A stretch of 11,771 bases of DNA. Source: Actinobacteria bacterium UBA912. Its GTDB lineage: Bacteria; Actinomycetota; Coriobacteriia; Anaerosomatales; UBA912. The notes under the pieces are model-generated. The model did not search any database. It was not told where the DNA came from and saw nothing but the letters and a program-made list of their open reading frames with translations. A program made the position numbers and the translations under genes. Positions 1 to 8,477 of this stretch are shown piece after piece. Numbering within the stretch: position 1 is the stretch's first letter; the number at the start of each line of letters is the position of its first letter. The stretch is from NCBI GenBank assembly GCA_002293965.1, contig DBEG01000113.1, positions 1 through 11,771 on the forward strand. Reading direction: 5' to 3'.

Positions 1-351
1 CTCGATGACCTTGCGGATCGTCTCGAAGGATTCCGGCGAGACTTCGTCTTGCAGCTTGCGCAAAGATGCAGCCAGCTGCGGTGATATGACGTCGGTACGA
101 GTGGAGATCGCTTGCCCGGCCTTGACGAACATGGGCCCGAGCCGCTCGAGTGTGCGCCGGATGCGCTCCTCGACATCCACCGGCTGTGCATCGCGACTGA
201 CCGAGGGTGGCTTGGGAACCCGGCCAAACCTGCGCAGGCTGAAAGCATCAATCACCACGTGGAGCCCTTCCTCGGCGAGTATGCCGAGGATCTCGCGATG
301 GCGCTCAAGGTGCCTTAGCGGTCCGGGGTCCTTGCGACCGGGGATCTTCAC
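1..351 (-). CDS. UbiB/ABC1-family atypical kinase, N-terminal part (cut by the left edge)
   Basis: The window holds the first 117 residues; the protein runs off the left end. Residues 70-105 contain LGPMFVKAGQAISTR followed by D-V-I-S-P and a K-L-Q-D-E segment. This is the N-terminal signature of UbiB/AarF/ABC1 (COQ8-like) proteins, including the family-typical KxGQ motif (KAGQ, residues 77-80). Family members are atypical kinases/ATPases linked to isoprenoid-quinone or lipid homeostasis; in a likely anaerobe the partner may be menaquinone or another lipid, which is inference. The catalytic core and any C-terminal membrane segments lie outside the window. The GTG start at 351 overlaps the stop of the upstream phasin-like gene in a GTGA arrangement, so translation is probably coupled; only a weak GACGGGC stretch precedes it. 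Family call is firm, exact substrate unknown. Confidence 0.85.
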   Translation of the reverse strand, partial: MKIPGRKDPGPLRHLERHREILGILAEEGLHVVIDAFSLRRFGRVPKPPSVSRDAQPVDVEERIRRTLERLGPMFVKAGQAISTRTDVISPQLAASLRKLQDEVSPESFETIRKVIE

Positions 352-716
352 TGCCCGTCGGGCTCGTCAGCTCGGGGTCTGCTCTGTGCGATCAGTGCCT
401 TGATCTCGGTAAGCTCCGCCTCGAGGCGCGCGATGTCCTTCCTTGAGGCCAGCCCCATCCCCTCGACGACTTTAGCCGTCTCCTTGGCGACCGTCTTGCT
501 CAGAGATGTCGTGGTCTCATCGGCTTTGTTAGCTAGCCTGCCGACGAATCCCTCGGATTCAGTCTTCGTCATCTGTCCGCGCTTGATAAGTTCGTCGGCG
601 AGTTCTTCGGCCTTCTCCCGGGCCACGCTCGTGGCGCCAAGACCCATAAGGAACGCCTTCTCGATGAGCCCCGTCTCCGGTCCGCGCTCTTCGTTCTTCT
701 TCTCGCTGTCGCTCAT
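348..716 (-). CDS. phasin-like coiled-coil protein (122 aa)
   Basis: This small charged, helix-rich protein lacks a signal peptide or membrane segment. Residues 16-50 form an Ala/Glu/Lys amphipathic helix, residues 60-88 a second helix rich in Thr/Ser/Lys, and residues 90-111 a heptad-like segment (LASRKDIARLEAELTEIK). The arrangement resembles the phasin / polyhydroxyalkanoate granule-associated superfamily, in which such a final leucine-rich segment mediates oligomerisation. No PHA synthase gene is nearby, so granule binding is not established. The ATG at 716 was chosen because AGAAGGGG lies just upstream and composition becomes gene-like there; the frame stays open further upstream to 962 but that part is Arg/Ser-rich and antisense to gatA. 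The stop overlaps the start of the UbiB-family gene by 4 bp, which suggests the two products act together. Confidence 0.75.
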   Translation of the reverse strand: MSDSEKKNEERGPETGLIEKAFLMGLGATSVAREKAEELADELIKRGQMTKTESEGFVGRLANKADETTTSLSKTVAKETAKVVEGMGLASRKDIARLEAELTEIKALIAQSRPRADEPDGQ

Positions 717-744
717 GGTCGACCCCTTCTCGCATCGGGTACAT

Positions 745-760
745 TCATCCAAATGGATGA
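745..760. repeat. perfect 6-bp inverted repeat upstream of the phasin-like gene
   Basis: TCATCC-AAAT-GGATGA has perfect 6-bp arms and a 4-base spacer. It lies 28 bp upstream of the phasin-like ATG in the 100-bp gap after gatA. It could be an operator or a small leader hairpin; on the minus strand a TTGGGA sits just upstream of it, but no convincing -10 box follows. No U-tract follows on either strand, so it is not an intrinsic terminator. The rest of the gap (717-816) shows nothing else definite. Confidence 0.35.
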
Positions 761-816
761 TTCCCAATACGAGGGCCCCTGTATCAGCCAGCGGCAAGCC
801 TGACACGCAGGATTTG

Positions 817-2328
817 TCAGCGGGTCGGCGGTGAGGTGTCGAAACCGATGGCCGTCTCGTATGCCGCAGCCGCGCGGAACATCTGCTCCTCGGCGAAGTG
901 GCTCGCGATGAGCTGGACCCCGATCGGCATACCTGAGGACGGGCACAGCCCAGCGGGAACACTCATGGCAGGCAACCCGGCGAGGTTGACCGGAATCGTG
1001 TAGATATCGGTAAGGTACATCGCCATCAGGTCCTCGATCCTCTCGCCTATACGGAAGGCGACAGTCGGGGATGTCGGCGTCAGGATGATATCGAAGCGCT
1101 CGAACGCAGCCGCGAAGTCCTGCTTGATGAGCGTCCGCGCCCTCTGGGCCTTACCGTAGTAGGCATCGTAGTAGCCAGCCGAGAGAGCGTACGTCCCCAG
1201 CATGATCCTGCGGATGACCTCCGATCCGAACCCTTCTGAGCGCGATCGGGTGTAGAGCTCGAGGACGTCTGCGGCTCCTGCGGCGCGATGGCCATAGCGG
1301 ATGCCGTCAAAGCGCGCCAGGTTCGAACTCGCCTCGGCAGGCCCGATGATGTAGTACGCCGAAAGACCGTGCGCGGTGCTGGGTAGCTCGACCTCGCCCA
1401 CCTCGGCACCGAGTTTCGCGAACACATCGGCCGCAGCGCGGACCGCCGAGATGACCTCGGGTGCGGCTCCTTCGGCTTCGAGCAGATCGGTCACAAGACC
1501 GACGCGAAGTCCAGCTATGCCTTGCTCGGCACCACAGCGCGCCGCCGCCACGTAATCGCCGACGGGCAGATCGACGCTTGTGGCATCGGCCGGATCGTGG
1601 CCGGCTATGGCTTGCAGGGTCAGGGCGGTGTCTTCTACCGACCGGCCGAACATCCCGACCTGGTCAAGCGAGCTCCCGAACGCCACTACACCGTAGCGCG
1701 AGACGCGGCCGTACGTCGGCTTGACTGCGACGGTGCCGGTGAGGGCCCCTGGCTGTCGCACCGATCCGCCTGTGTCGCTACCGAGCGAGACAACGACCTG
1801 GCCTGCACTGACGCACGCTGCACTGCCGCCGCTGCTGCCGCCGGGCACCCGCTCAAGGTCCCAGGGATTGCAGGTCGGACGGAAAGCGGAGTTCTCGGTG
1901 GAGCTGCCGAAGGCGAACTCATCCATGTTGCACTTGCCCATCAGAATCCCACCGGCATCCAACAGACGTCTGGCGGCGGTGGAATCATGAACGCTCTCGT
2001 AGTCGGCGAGTATGCGAGAGCTGCACGTGGTCCGCGTGCCGATGAGGTTCATGTTGTCCTTCAGCGCAACGGGAACACCAGCGAGCGGAGGGAGGGCTTG
2101 TGCGGGATCGAGTCCTTCACGCACGGCGGCGGTCCGGGTCTCGTCGATGCGATCCGCCGAGGCTAGCGCCAGCTCTGCAGTGACTTGGTTGAAAGCCCCG
2201 ATACCCTCGTCGGTCGCCTCGATCCTCGCAAGCGAGGATTCAGCGATTTCTCTTGCCGAGACATCACCTGTCACGAAGCGCATCCTTACCTCGGCAGCTC
2301 GTGCGTTGACGAGCCATTCGGTGCTCAT
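817..2328 (-). CDS. gatA: Asp/Glu-tRNA(Asn/Gln) amidotransferase subunit A (GatA)
   Basis: GatA is the amidase subunit of GatCAB. It releases ammonia from glutamine (or asparagine), which GatB uses to convert Glu-tRNA(Gln) or Asp-tRNA(Asn) to the correct amidated tRNA in the cytoplasm. The 503-residue protein is near the usual length (about 485). The amidase-signature triad is visible: Lys90 (PVALKDN), Ser165 in the glycine/serine-rich loop VPGGSSGGSA, and Ser189 in GSDTGGSVRQPG. The spacing (75 and 24 residues) matches the known GatA triad. After Ser189 the usual RQPAAFCG is replaced by RQPGALTG, a mild divergence. The ATG overlaps the gatC stop as ATGA, with AAGGCGGTGA upstream, so the two are translationally coupled. 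gatB does not follow and must lie elsewhere if the complex is complete. Confidence 0.97.
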   Translation of the reverse strand: MSTEWLVNARAAEVRMRFVTGDVSAREIAESSLARIEATDEGIGAFNQVTAELALASADRIDETRTAAVREGLDPAQALPPLAGVPVALKDNMNLIGTRTTCSSRILADYESVHDSTAARRLLDAGGILMGKCNMDEFAFGSSTENSAFRPTCNPWDLERVPGGSSGGSAACVSAGQVVVSLGSDTGGSVRQPGALTGTVAVKPTYGRVSRYGVVAFGSSLDQVGMFGRSVEDTALTLQAIAGHDPADATSVDLPVGDYVAAARCGAEQGIAGLRVGLVTDLLEAEGAAPEVISAVRAAADVFAKLGAEVGEVELPSTAHGLSAYYIIGPAEASSNLARFDGIRYGHRAAGAADVLELYTRSRSEGFGSEVIRRIMLGTYALSAGYYDAYYGKAQRARTLIKQDFAAAFERFDIILTPTSPTVAFRIGERIEDLMAMYLTDIYTIPVNLAGLPAMSVPAGLCPSSGMPIGVQLIASHFAEEQMFRAAAAYETAIGFDTSPPTR

Positions 2329-2630
2329 TCGTCACCGCCTTCGATGCCCATGATCCGCGGGATGGCGAACGCTCGACCGTCGGAGTCGGGGGCGTTGCGA
2401 AGCGCATCGGCGCGCGAAAGCCCGGGGCTCACGACGTCTGGCCGGGTGACGTTCACCGCGTCGAGTGGGTGAGCCGTCGGCTCGACCCCTTGGAGGTCTA
2501 GCCGCTGGATCGTATCGATGTGCACGAGTATCGAGTTGAGGTCACGGCCGAAAGACACGACCTCCTCTTCGGTCAACGAAAGGCGAGCCAGCATGGCGAC
2601 GTGTCGCACCTGCTCTTCCGAGATAGCCAT
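2325..2630 (-). CDS. gatC: Asp/Glu-tRNA(Asn/Gln) amidotransferase subunit C (GatC)
   Basis: GatC is the small subunit that wraps around the GatA-GatB interface and stabilises the complex. The 101-residue protein matches the family in length. It begins with the typical helical N-terminus (EEQVRHVAMLARLSLTEEE), followed by the LNSILVHIDTIQRLDLQGVEPTAH region. It ends with the conserved pattern in which R-P-D-V-V precedes an A-L-R-N-A-P segment and a final F-A-I-P-R motif that contacts the GatA active-site side. The ATG at 2630 has a good ribosome site, AGAGGA, about eight bases upstream. It lies 13 bp after the CPBP protease gene and overlaps gatA by 4 bp, so ligA, the protease, gatC and gatA are probably one transcript. 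Confidence 0.96.
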   Translation of the reverse strand: MAISEEQVRHVAMLARLSLTEEEVVSFGRDLNSILVHIDTIQRLDLQGVEPTAHPLDAVNVTRPDVVSPGLSRADALRNAPDSDGRAFAIPRIMGIEGGDE

Positions 2631-2643
2631 CCGTATTTCCTCT

Positions 2644-3453
2644 CTAGCTGTTCATGTAGTAAACCGCTGCCACAAGGACAGCATTATATGCCATGTGTAG
2701 CGAGATGGCCGGCCAAAGTGTCGCCCGATGTTGCGCCAGCCAGCCACAAGCAAGGCCAAGGGCCAACATCGGACCCCACATCCAAGGCGATGGATGGAAC
2801 AGTGCGAAGATCGAAGCTTGCCCGACGAGCGCCATAATCGGGGTCATTCGTGTGCCGAGGCCATCGAGAAGTACCTTCCTGAAGACCAGCTCCTCAACAA
2901 GCGGGGCCATGATGACCACGAGAAGCACGATGAAGACCCAGCCTACCAGGCCTGGGCCGAAAAGCTCGATGAGCGAGGTATCCTCTATGGGCGGCATCTC
3001 CCATCCGAGCACCCGGGCCACCACTTGGTACGCCCACCCCGCGGCGCGAGTCGCCAACAGCAATGCCACGACCAGCACCACAGAGCCTACCGCCGACCTG
3101 GCCGACCACGCGGCGGGCTTCAGGGAAAACGCATCGGGCAAACCACCGTGCCTTCGTGCGAGCAAAGCGAGAACGCCCAGGATCATTCCGTAATGCAGGG
3201 AAAGCGCAGAGACCCGCACGGCCACGATCTCGACAGGCCCGAGCGTGGCGGCCCATGCGGATCCCAGGAAAAGCTGCTTGGCGATCACGAGCGCAACCAG
3301 AGCCACTAGGACCATGACCGCGTCCCTGATCGACCATCCAGAATCGGACTCGCGCGGTTTACGGTCCTTCCTGAAGGCGTAGGTGGCAACCGCAGCGCGG
3401 CTCTGAGCCGACTCCGCTTTCTTACGTTCCGCTCGGCTGGGTCTGGACTCCAA
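2644..3453 (-). CDS. CPBP (CAAX/Abi-type) intramembrane metalloprotease-family protein
   Basis: This 269-residue polytopic membrane protein has a basic, polar N-terminal tail (residues 1-42). About six or seven hydrophobic segments follow, at roughly 45-66, 78-99, 121-145, 169-186, 206-219, 228-240 and 250-266. All CPBP motifs are present: EELVFR (Glu187, Glu188, Arg192), FALFH (His220) and SLHMAYN (His253, Asn257). These match glutamyl/histidyl intramembrane proteases related to the CAAX prenyl protease Rce1. Bacterial members act on membrane peptides or proteins, often in bacteriocin immunity or stress, but the substrate here cannot be read from sequence. The assigned start is TTG, directly after the ligA TAG and preceded by GGCGAGGGC. 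A GTG at residue 22 or the ATG at residue 47 are alternatives. Its position between ligA and gatC is operonic, not obviously functional. Confidence 0.88.
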   Translation of the reverse strand: MESRPSRAERKKAESAQSRAAVATYAFRKDRKPRESDSGWSIRDAVMVLVALVALVIAKQLFLGSAWAATLGPVEIVAVRVSALSLHYGMILGVLALLARRHGGLPDAFSLKPAAWSARSAVGSVVLVVALLLATRAAGWAYQVVARVLGWEMPPIEDTSLIELFGPGLVGWVFIVLLVVIMAPLVEELVFRKVLLDGLGTRMTPIMALVGQASIFALFHPSPWMWGPMLALGLACGWLAQHRATLWPAISLHMAYNAVLVAAVYYMNS

Positions 3454-5604
<2,151 letters not shown>

Positions 5605-5606
5605 TC

Positions 5607-5612
5607 ATTCTA
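5607..5612 (-). promoter_or_regulatory. candidate -10 box for the ligA unit
   Basis: TAGAAT on the minus strand lies about 40 bases upstream of the ligA ATG. A TTGACT sequence (5634-5639) lies upstream but at a 21-bp spacing, longer than the usual 16-18, so the pair is only suggestive. The position fits the head of the ligA unit and the divergent layout. Confidence 0.35.
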
Positions 5613-5669
5613 GCCCCTGGCGAGCGGAGTGCGAGTCAACTTCTGGTGCAATAAATATCGTGTATGCGT

Positions 5670-5675
5670 TAGAAT
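5670..5675 (+). promoter_or_regulatory. candidate -10 box for the plus-strand exoprotein gene
   Basis: TAGAAT on the plus strand lies about 80 bases before the ATG at 5754. The -35 position at 17-bp spacing reads TGCAAT, a poor match. The surrounding 5645-5665 stretch is locally A/T-rich compared with its neighbours. The remainder of the 185-bp divergent region (5569-5753) shows no clear operator or RNA structure. Confidence 0.35.
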
Positions 5676-5743
5676 GCTCACTACGAACACGAGCTTCAGC
5701 GATTATTTTGCTCCGGCTACCCGAGCACCCACCACTTGCGAAC

Positions 5744-5748
5744 AGGAG
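5744..5748 (+). promoter_or_regulatory. ribosome binding site deciding the start of the exoprotein gene
   Basis: AGGAG is followed by five bases and then the ATG at 5754. A TTG in the same frame at 5736 would place this site inside the coding region, so the ATG is preferred. Confidence 0.8.
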
Positions 5749-5753
5749 TATCG

Positions 5754-6560
5754 ATGAATCTTAGCGTATTGCATCGTTCAAACGCATCCAGGCCTCTCCT
5801 ATGGGCAGTCGCGATCCTGCTCTTCTCATCCCTCATCTTGGCAGCTACGGCCCGTCCGGCGGCGGCGGCAAGCGACTTCGCTCCTTGGAGCGAAGTGAAT
5901 GTCCGCATCGACATGACCGTTCCGGGCTTCCAGGGAGGCCTGACTATGATCTCAGCTTCCCTGTCCGAAGAGGCCACTCTGCCCGCCAGGGTCCAACTGA
6001 TGGTCCCATCCGGAGTGGAGATGCTGTGGGTGGGCGAGGTTCTCGGCGGGCCTGTTTCCGAGAATCCGCGAGCGAATGTCGAGAGAACTCCGGTCGATGG
6101 CGAGTTCGATATGCTCACGACCACACTTACCAGGGCCCGCATACTCCAGGTGGAGTTCGAGGGCGCTGGTGCTACGGTCTCTTCGCCCGCCTCGGTCTCA
6201 GCAGGAGTCACTTGGCGTACCCCGAGCCTGATACCAACTCTGCGCATGGGGGTCGTCGTTCCGGCGGGATCGACTTTGACGACTGGCCCTGCAGGTACAC
6301 AGCCAGAAGTAATCGACTCGACTCGCTCGATCTTCTTCCAGGAATCAACAGACGTTCCGGCGGGAGAAGACATGTCGTTTAGGGTAGTCTACGCCTCGGG
6401 AACCGGGGTAGCCCCCGGTGGCCCAGCTGGGCAGAGCGATGGATCCGCCTATCTTTTCCCCATATTCGTCGTGATATTCATCGTGGGAATAGCGGCCGTG
6501 CTCCTTGCGGTCAGTGCCAAGCGGAAGCGAGATCTCGCTAGGGAGTACTACGAGGAGTAG
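5754..6560 (+). CDS. secreted, membrane-anchored protein of unknown function
   Basis: I do not recognise a family. The 268-residue protein has a classic signal peptide: basic residues at 8 and 13, a hydrophobic core at about 15-31, and an Ala-rich region (TARPAAAAS, 32-40) ending in a likely signal peptidase I site. Residues about 41-225 are polar and alternate beta-strand-like stretches with Gly/Pro turns (for example NVRIDMTVPGFQGG, LPARVQLMVPSGVEM). No cysteine occurs in the mature part. One hydrophobic segment at about 232-254 is followed by the basic stop-transfer KRKRD and a short acidic tail, giving an outside-facing domain with a cytoplasmic tail (type I topology). It is the only plus-strand gene in the window, divergent from ligA and convergent with lipA, with a 23-bp tail overlap. 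A beta-sandwich adhesion, sensing or chaperone-like role is conceivable but unsupported. Confidence 0.8.
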   Translation: MNLSVLHRSNASRPLLWAVAILLFSSLILAATARPAAAASDFAPWSEVNVRIDMTVPGFQGGLTMISASLSEEATLPARVQLMVPSGVEMLWVGEVLGGPVSENPRANVERTPVDGEFDMLTTTLTRARILQVEFEGAGATVSSPASVSAGVTWRTPSLIPTLRMGVVVPAGSTLTTGPAGTQPEVIDSTRSIFFQESTDVPAGEDMSFRVVYASGTGVAPGGPAGQSDGSAYLFPIFVVIFIVGIAAVLLAVSAKRKRDLAREYYEE

Positions 6561-7464
6561 ACGCATCCCGGTCGATCATGCGATCGGCCCTATAGCTCGA
6601 CCTAACGAAAGGAGCGCTCGCAACCTTCTCGAATCCGAGAGCGAGCGCTCTTTCTGATATCAACTCGAACTCCCGCGGCTCCAGATATCGGTGAACAGGC
6701 GCGTGGTTTGGACTCGGCTGCAGATACTGGCCGACAGTCAGGATTGTGACCCCGCGCTGGTGCAAGTCTCGCATCGCGTCTTCGATCTCGTCGTCTGCCT
6801 CCCCGAGCCCAACCATGAAGCCGGATTTGATCGCAGTGGAGCCCCCGGCGACAGTAGCTGCATGCTCCAGGATACCGAGGGACCGCTCGTAGTCGGCCTG
6901 CGGCCTGATCGTTGGGTACAGTCGCTCGACGGTTTCGAGGTTGTGGGCGAAGACCGCGGGGCGGGCCTGTAGCGCCAGGTCGACCGAGGCTCTGTTGCCC
7001 GCGAAATCGCTGGTCAGCACCTCTACCCCTGCCTCCGGCAACGCTTGGCGTACCGCCGAGACCACCGCAGCCATGTGCGCCGCTGCGCCATCCGACAGAT
7101 CGTCCCGCGACACCATCGTGAGTACCACGTACGCAAGGCCAAACTTGCGGCAAGCCTTCGCGATGCGATCGGGCTCGCTGGCATCAAGCGGGAGGGCTGC
7201 CGCGGTGTCGACCGCACAGAAGCTGCAACTCCGGGAGCAGGTGTCCCCGCCCACGAGGAACGTGGCGGTCCCGCTGGCAAAGCACTCCGAACGGTTGGGG
7301 CACTTGGCCGAATGGCACACGGTGTTCAGGTGAAGGCCCGCGAGCGTGTTCTCGACCGCAGTCGCCCTACCGGGCTCGCCGATAGGCCGTTGCAGCCACT
7401 TCGGCAGACGCCGAAAAGGCGCGGATCCGCTCGGGTCAGAAATGTCGTCAGCTCCTTGTATCAC
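6538..7464 (-). CDS. lipA: lipoyl synthase LipA
   Basis: LipA is a radical SAM enzyme that inserts two sulfur atoms into octanoyl chains bound to lipoyl domains (pyruvate dehydrogenase, glycine cleavage H protein). Both iron-sulfur clusters are visible. The auxiliary cluster is Cys50, Cys55 and Cys61 (CHSAKCPNRSEC); the SAM cluster is Cys76, Cys80 and Cys83 (CSRSCSFC). The conserved C-terminal RSSY (288-291) supplies the serine ligand to the auxiliary cluster. The 308-residue length is usual. The assigned start is GTG, nine bases after the dusB stop, but no ribosome site precedes it. Conserved sequence begins at RLPKWL (19-24), so the true N-terminus is uncertain. No lipB or lplA is in the window. 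It is the last gene of the minus-strand run and overlaps the end of the opposite exoprotein gene. Confidence 0.96.
   Translation of the reverse strand: MIQGADDISDPSGSAPFRRLPKWLQRPIGEPGRATAVENTLAGLHLNTVCHSAKCPNRSECFASGTATFLVGGDTCSRSCSFCAVDTAAALPLDASEPDRIAKACRKFGLAYVVLTMVSRDDLSDGAAAHMAAVVSAVRQALPEAGVEVLTSDFAGNRASVDLALQARPAVFAHNLETVERLYPTIRPQADYERSLGILEHAATVAGGSTAIKSGFMVGLGEADDEIEDAMRDLHQRGVTILTVGQYLQPSPNHAPVHRYLEPREFELISERALALGFEKVASAPFVRSSYRADRMIDRDASTPRSTP
6607..6654 (+). terminator. long imperfect hairpin, possible terminator of the exoprotein gene
   Basis: Perfect 9-bp arms AGCGCTCGC (6613-6621) and GCGAGCGCT (6641-6649) enclose an inner stem TCTCG/CGAGA with a 4-base loop. The outer GAAAG/CTTTC pairing extends the structure with one bulged G. 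It begins 46 bases after the plus-strand stop and is followed by TTTCTGAT, a poor U-tract, so termination is plausible but weak. It lies wholly within lipA, over codons for about residues 271-286. Confidence 0.4.
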
Positions 7465-7473
7465 GCAGGGATT

Positions 7474-8475
7474 CTAGCACGCCGAGGAAGACAGCAGGAA
7501 CTCCTGGTACTCGGCGAGCAGTGCGTCTAGTGACGCATGGTCTGCCATCCCATTGACGAGACCCCGAATCCGCCGCGCCTCGGGAAGCCCCTGGATATAC
7601 CACGCGACGTGTTTGCGCATCCGCGCAACAGCCCTGGCGCCCCCGAACTCCACCAGCGCCCGAGCGTGGGCTCGTGCGACCTCAATGCGCTGGGTCCCCG
7701 TTGGAGGCTCGAATCGCTCGCCGCGGTCGATCAGACCGCGCGCCTCTCGGAATATCCAGGGATTGCCGAGCGCCCCTCGCGCGATCATCACCCCGTCGAC
7801 GCCAGTCTGCTCGAACATCGCTGCCGCGTCATCAGCCGAGAAGACATCGCCGCTACCGACGACCGGAATGTTCACAGCTGCCTTGACCGCTGCGATCACG
7901 CGCCAATCAGCTTTGCCCCGGTAGTGCTGTTGGCGCGTCCGGCCGTGCACCGTGACCATCGAAGCACCAGCAGCCTGCATCTCTAGCGCGAAATCGACCG
8001 CAGATATCGACTCAGAATCCCAGCCTGCCCGGAACTTCACCGATACCGGGAGACTACTTGCCTGTGCCACCGCCGAGGTGATCCTGGCTGCCTGTTCGGG
8101 CTCCAGCATCAGGGCGCATCCCTCGCCCTTACCAACGACCTTCGGCACTGGACACCCCATGTTGATGTCCAAGAGACACACAGCGTCACCGAGTTTCTCG
8201 GCGAGGCGGGCCGCCTGCTCGGCCATCAGCGCTGGGTCGCCTCCGAAGAGCTGCACCGCACAAGGCACTTCGGCGGGGTCTAGGGTCAGTAGCGCTGATG
8301 CCGCACGCGAATCCGGGTTGTAGTGGAGTCCTTTGGCGCTGATCATCTCGGTGAAGGTCAGTGACGCCCCCATACGCTTGCAGATGCCCCGGAAAGGAGC
8401 CTCTGTGATCCCGGCCATGGGCCCCAGGACCACGGCCTTTCGGGAGAGGAACGTGTCTGCCGCATTCGCTGCCAT
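7474..8475 (-). CDS. dusB: tRNA-dihydrouridine synthase, DusB type
   Basis: This flavoenzyme reduces specific uridines in tRNA to dihydrouridine using FMN and NADPH. The 333-residue protein shows the Dus TIM barrel in order: LGPMAGITEAPFR (17-29), the catalytic cysteine Cys108 in NMGCPVPKV, the FMN-binding lysine Lys147 in VKFRAGW, and VHGRTRQQHYRGKADW (176-191). The FMN phosphate site follows, with IPVVGSGD (203-210) and GVMIARGALGNPW (228-240). A C-terminal helical tRNA-binding domain runs from about 255. The HGRTR-x-Q-x-Y pattern and the length point to the DusB/NifR3 group. The ATG at 8475 is two bases after the mgtE stop, and lipA starts nine bases after its own stop, so these are cotranscribed and perhaps coupled. 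The link to lipA and mgtE looks like operon packing, not a pathway. Confidence 0.95.
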   Translation of the reverse strand: MAANAADTFLSRKAVVLGPMAGITEAPFRGICKRMGASLTFTEMISAKGLHYNPDSRAASALLTLDPAEVPCAVQLFGGDPALMAEQAARLAEKLGDAVCLLDINMGCPVPKVVGKGEGCALMLEPEQAARITSAVAQASSLPVSVKFRAGWDSESISAVDFALEMQAAGASMVTVHGRTRQQHYRGKADWRVIAAVKAAVNIPVVGSGDVFSADDAAAMFEQTGVDGVMIARGALGNPWIFREARGLIDRGERFEPPTGTQRIEVARAHARALVEFGGARAVARMRKHVAWYIQGLPEARRIRGLVNGMADHASLDALLAEYQEFLLSSSAC

Positions 8476-8477
8476 GC

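Noticed and set aside
800..820. CTGACA/TGTCAG inverted repeat at the gatA stop
   Set aside because: Six-base arms with a 9-base loop and no T-run on the minus strand; too weak to call a terminator.
717..962. N-terminal extension of the phasin-like protein from an upstream start
   Set aside because: The extension is Arg/Ser/Pro-rich, overlaps gatA coding sequence, and a good ribosome site precedes the ATG at 716.
1522..2166. Long plus-strand open frame opposite gatA
   Set aside because: It is exactly antisense to intact gatA with catalytic residues; G+C-rich codon bias opens such frames. No ribosome site or recognisable domain.
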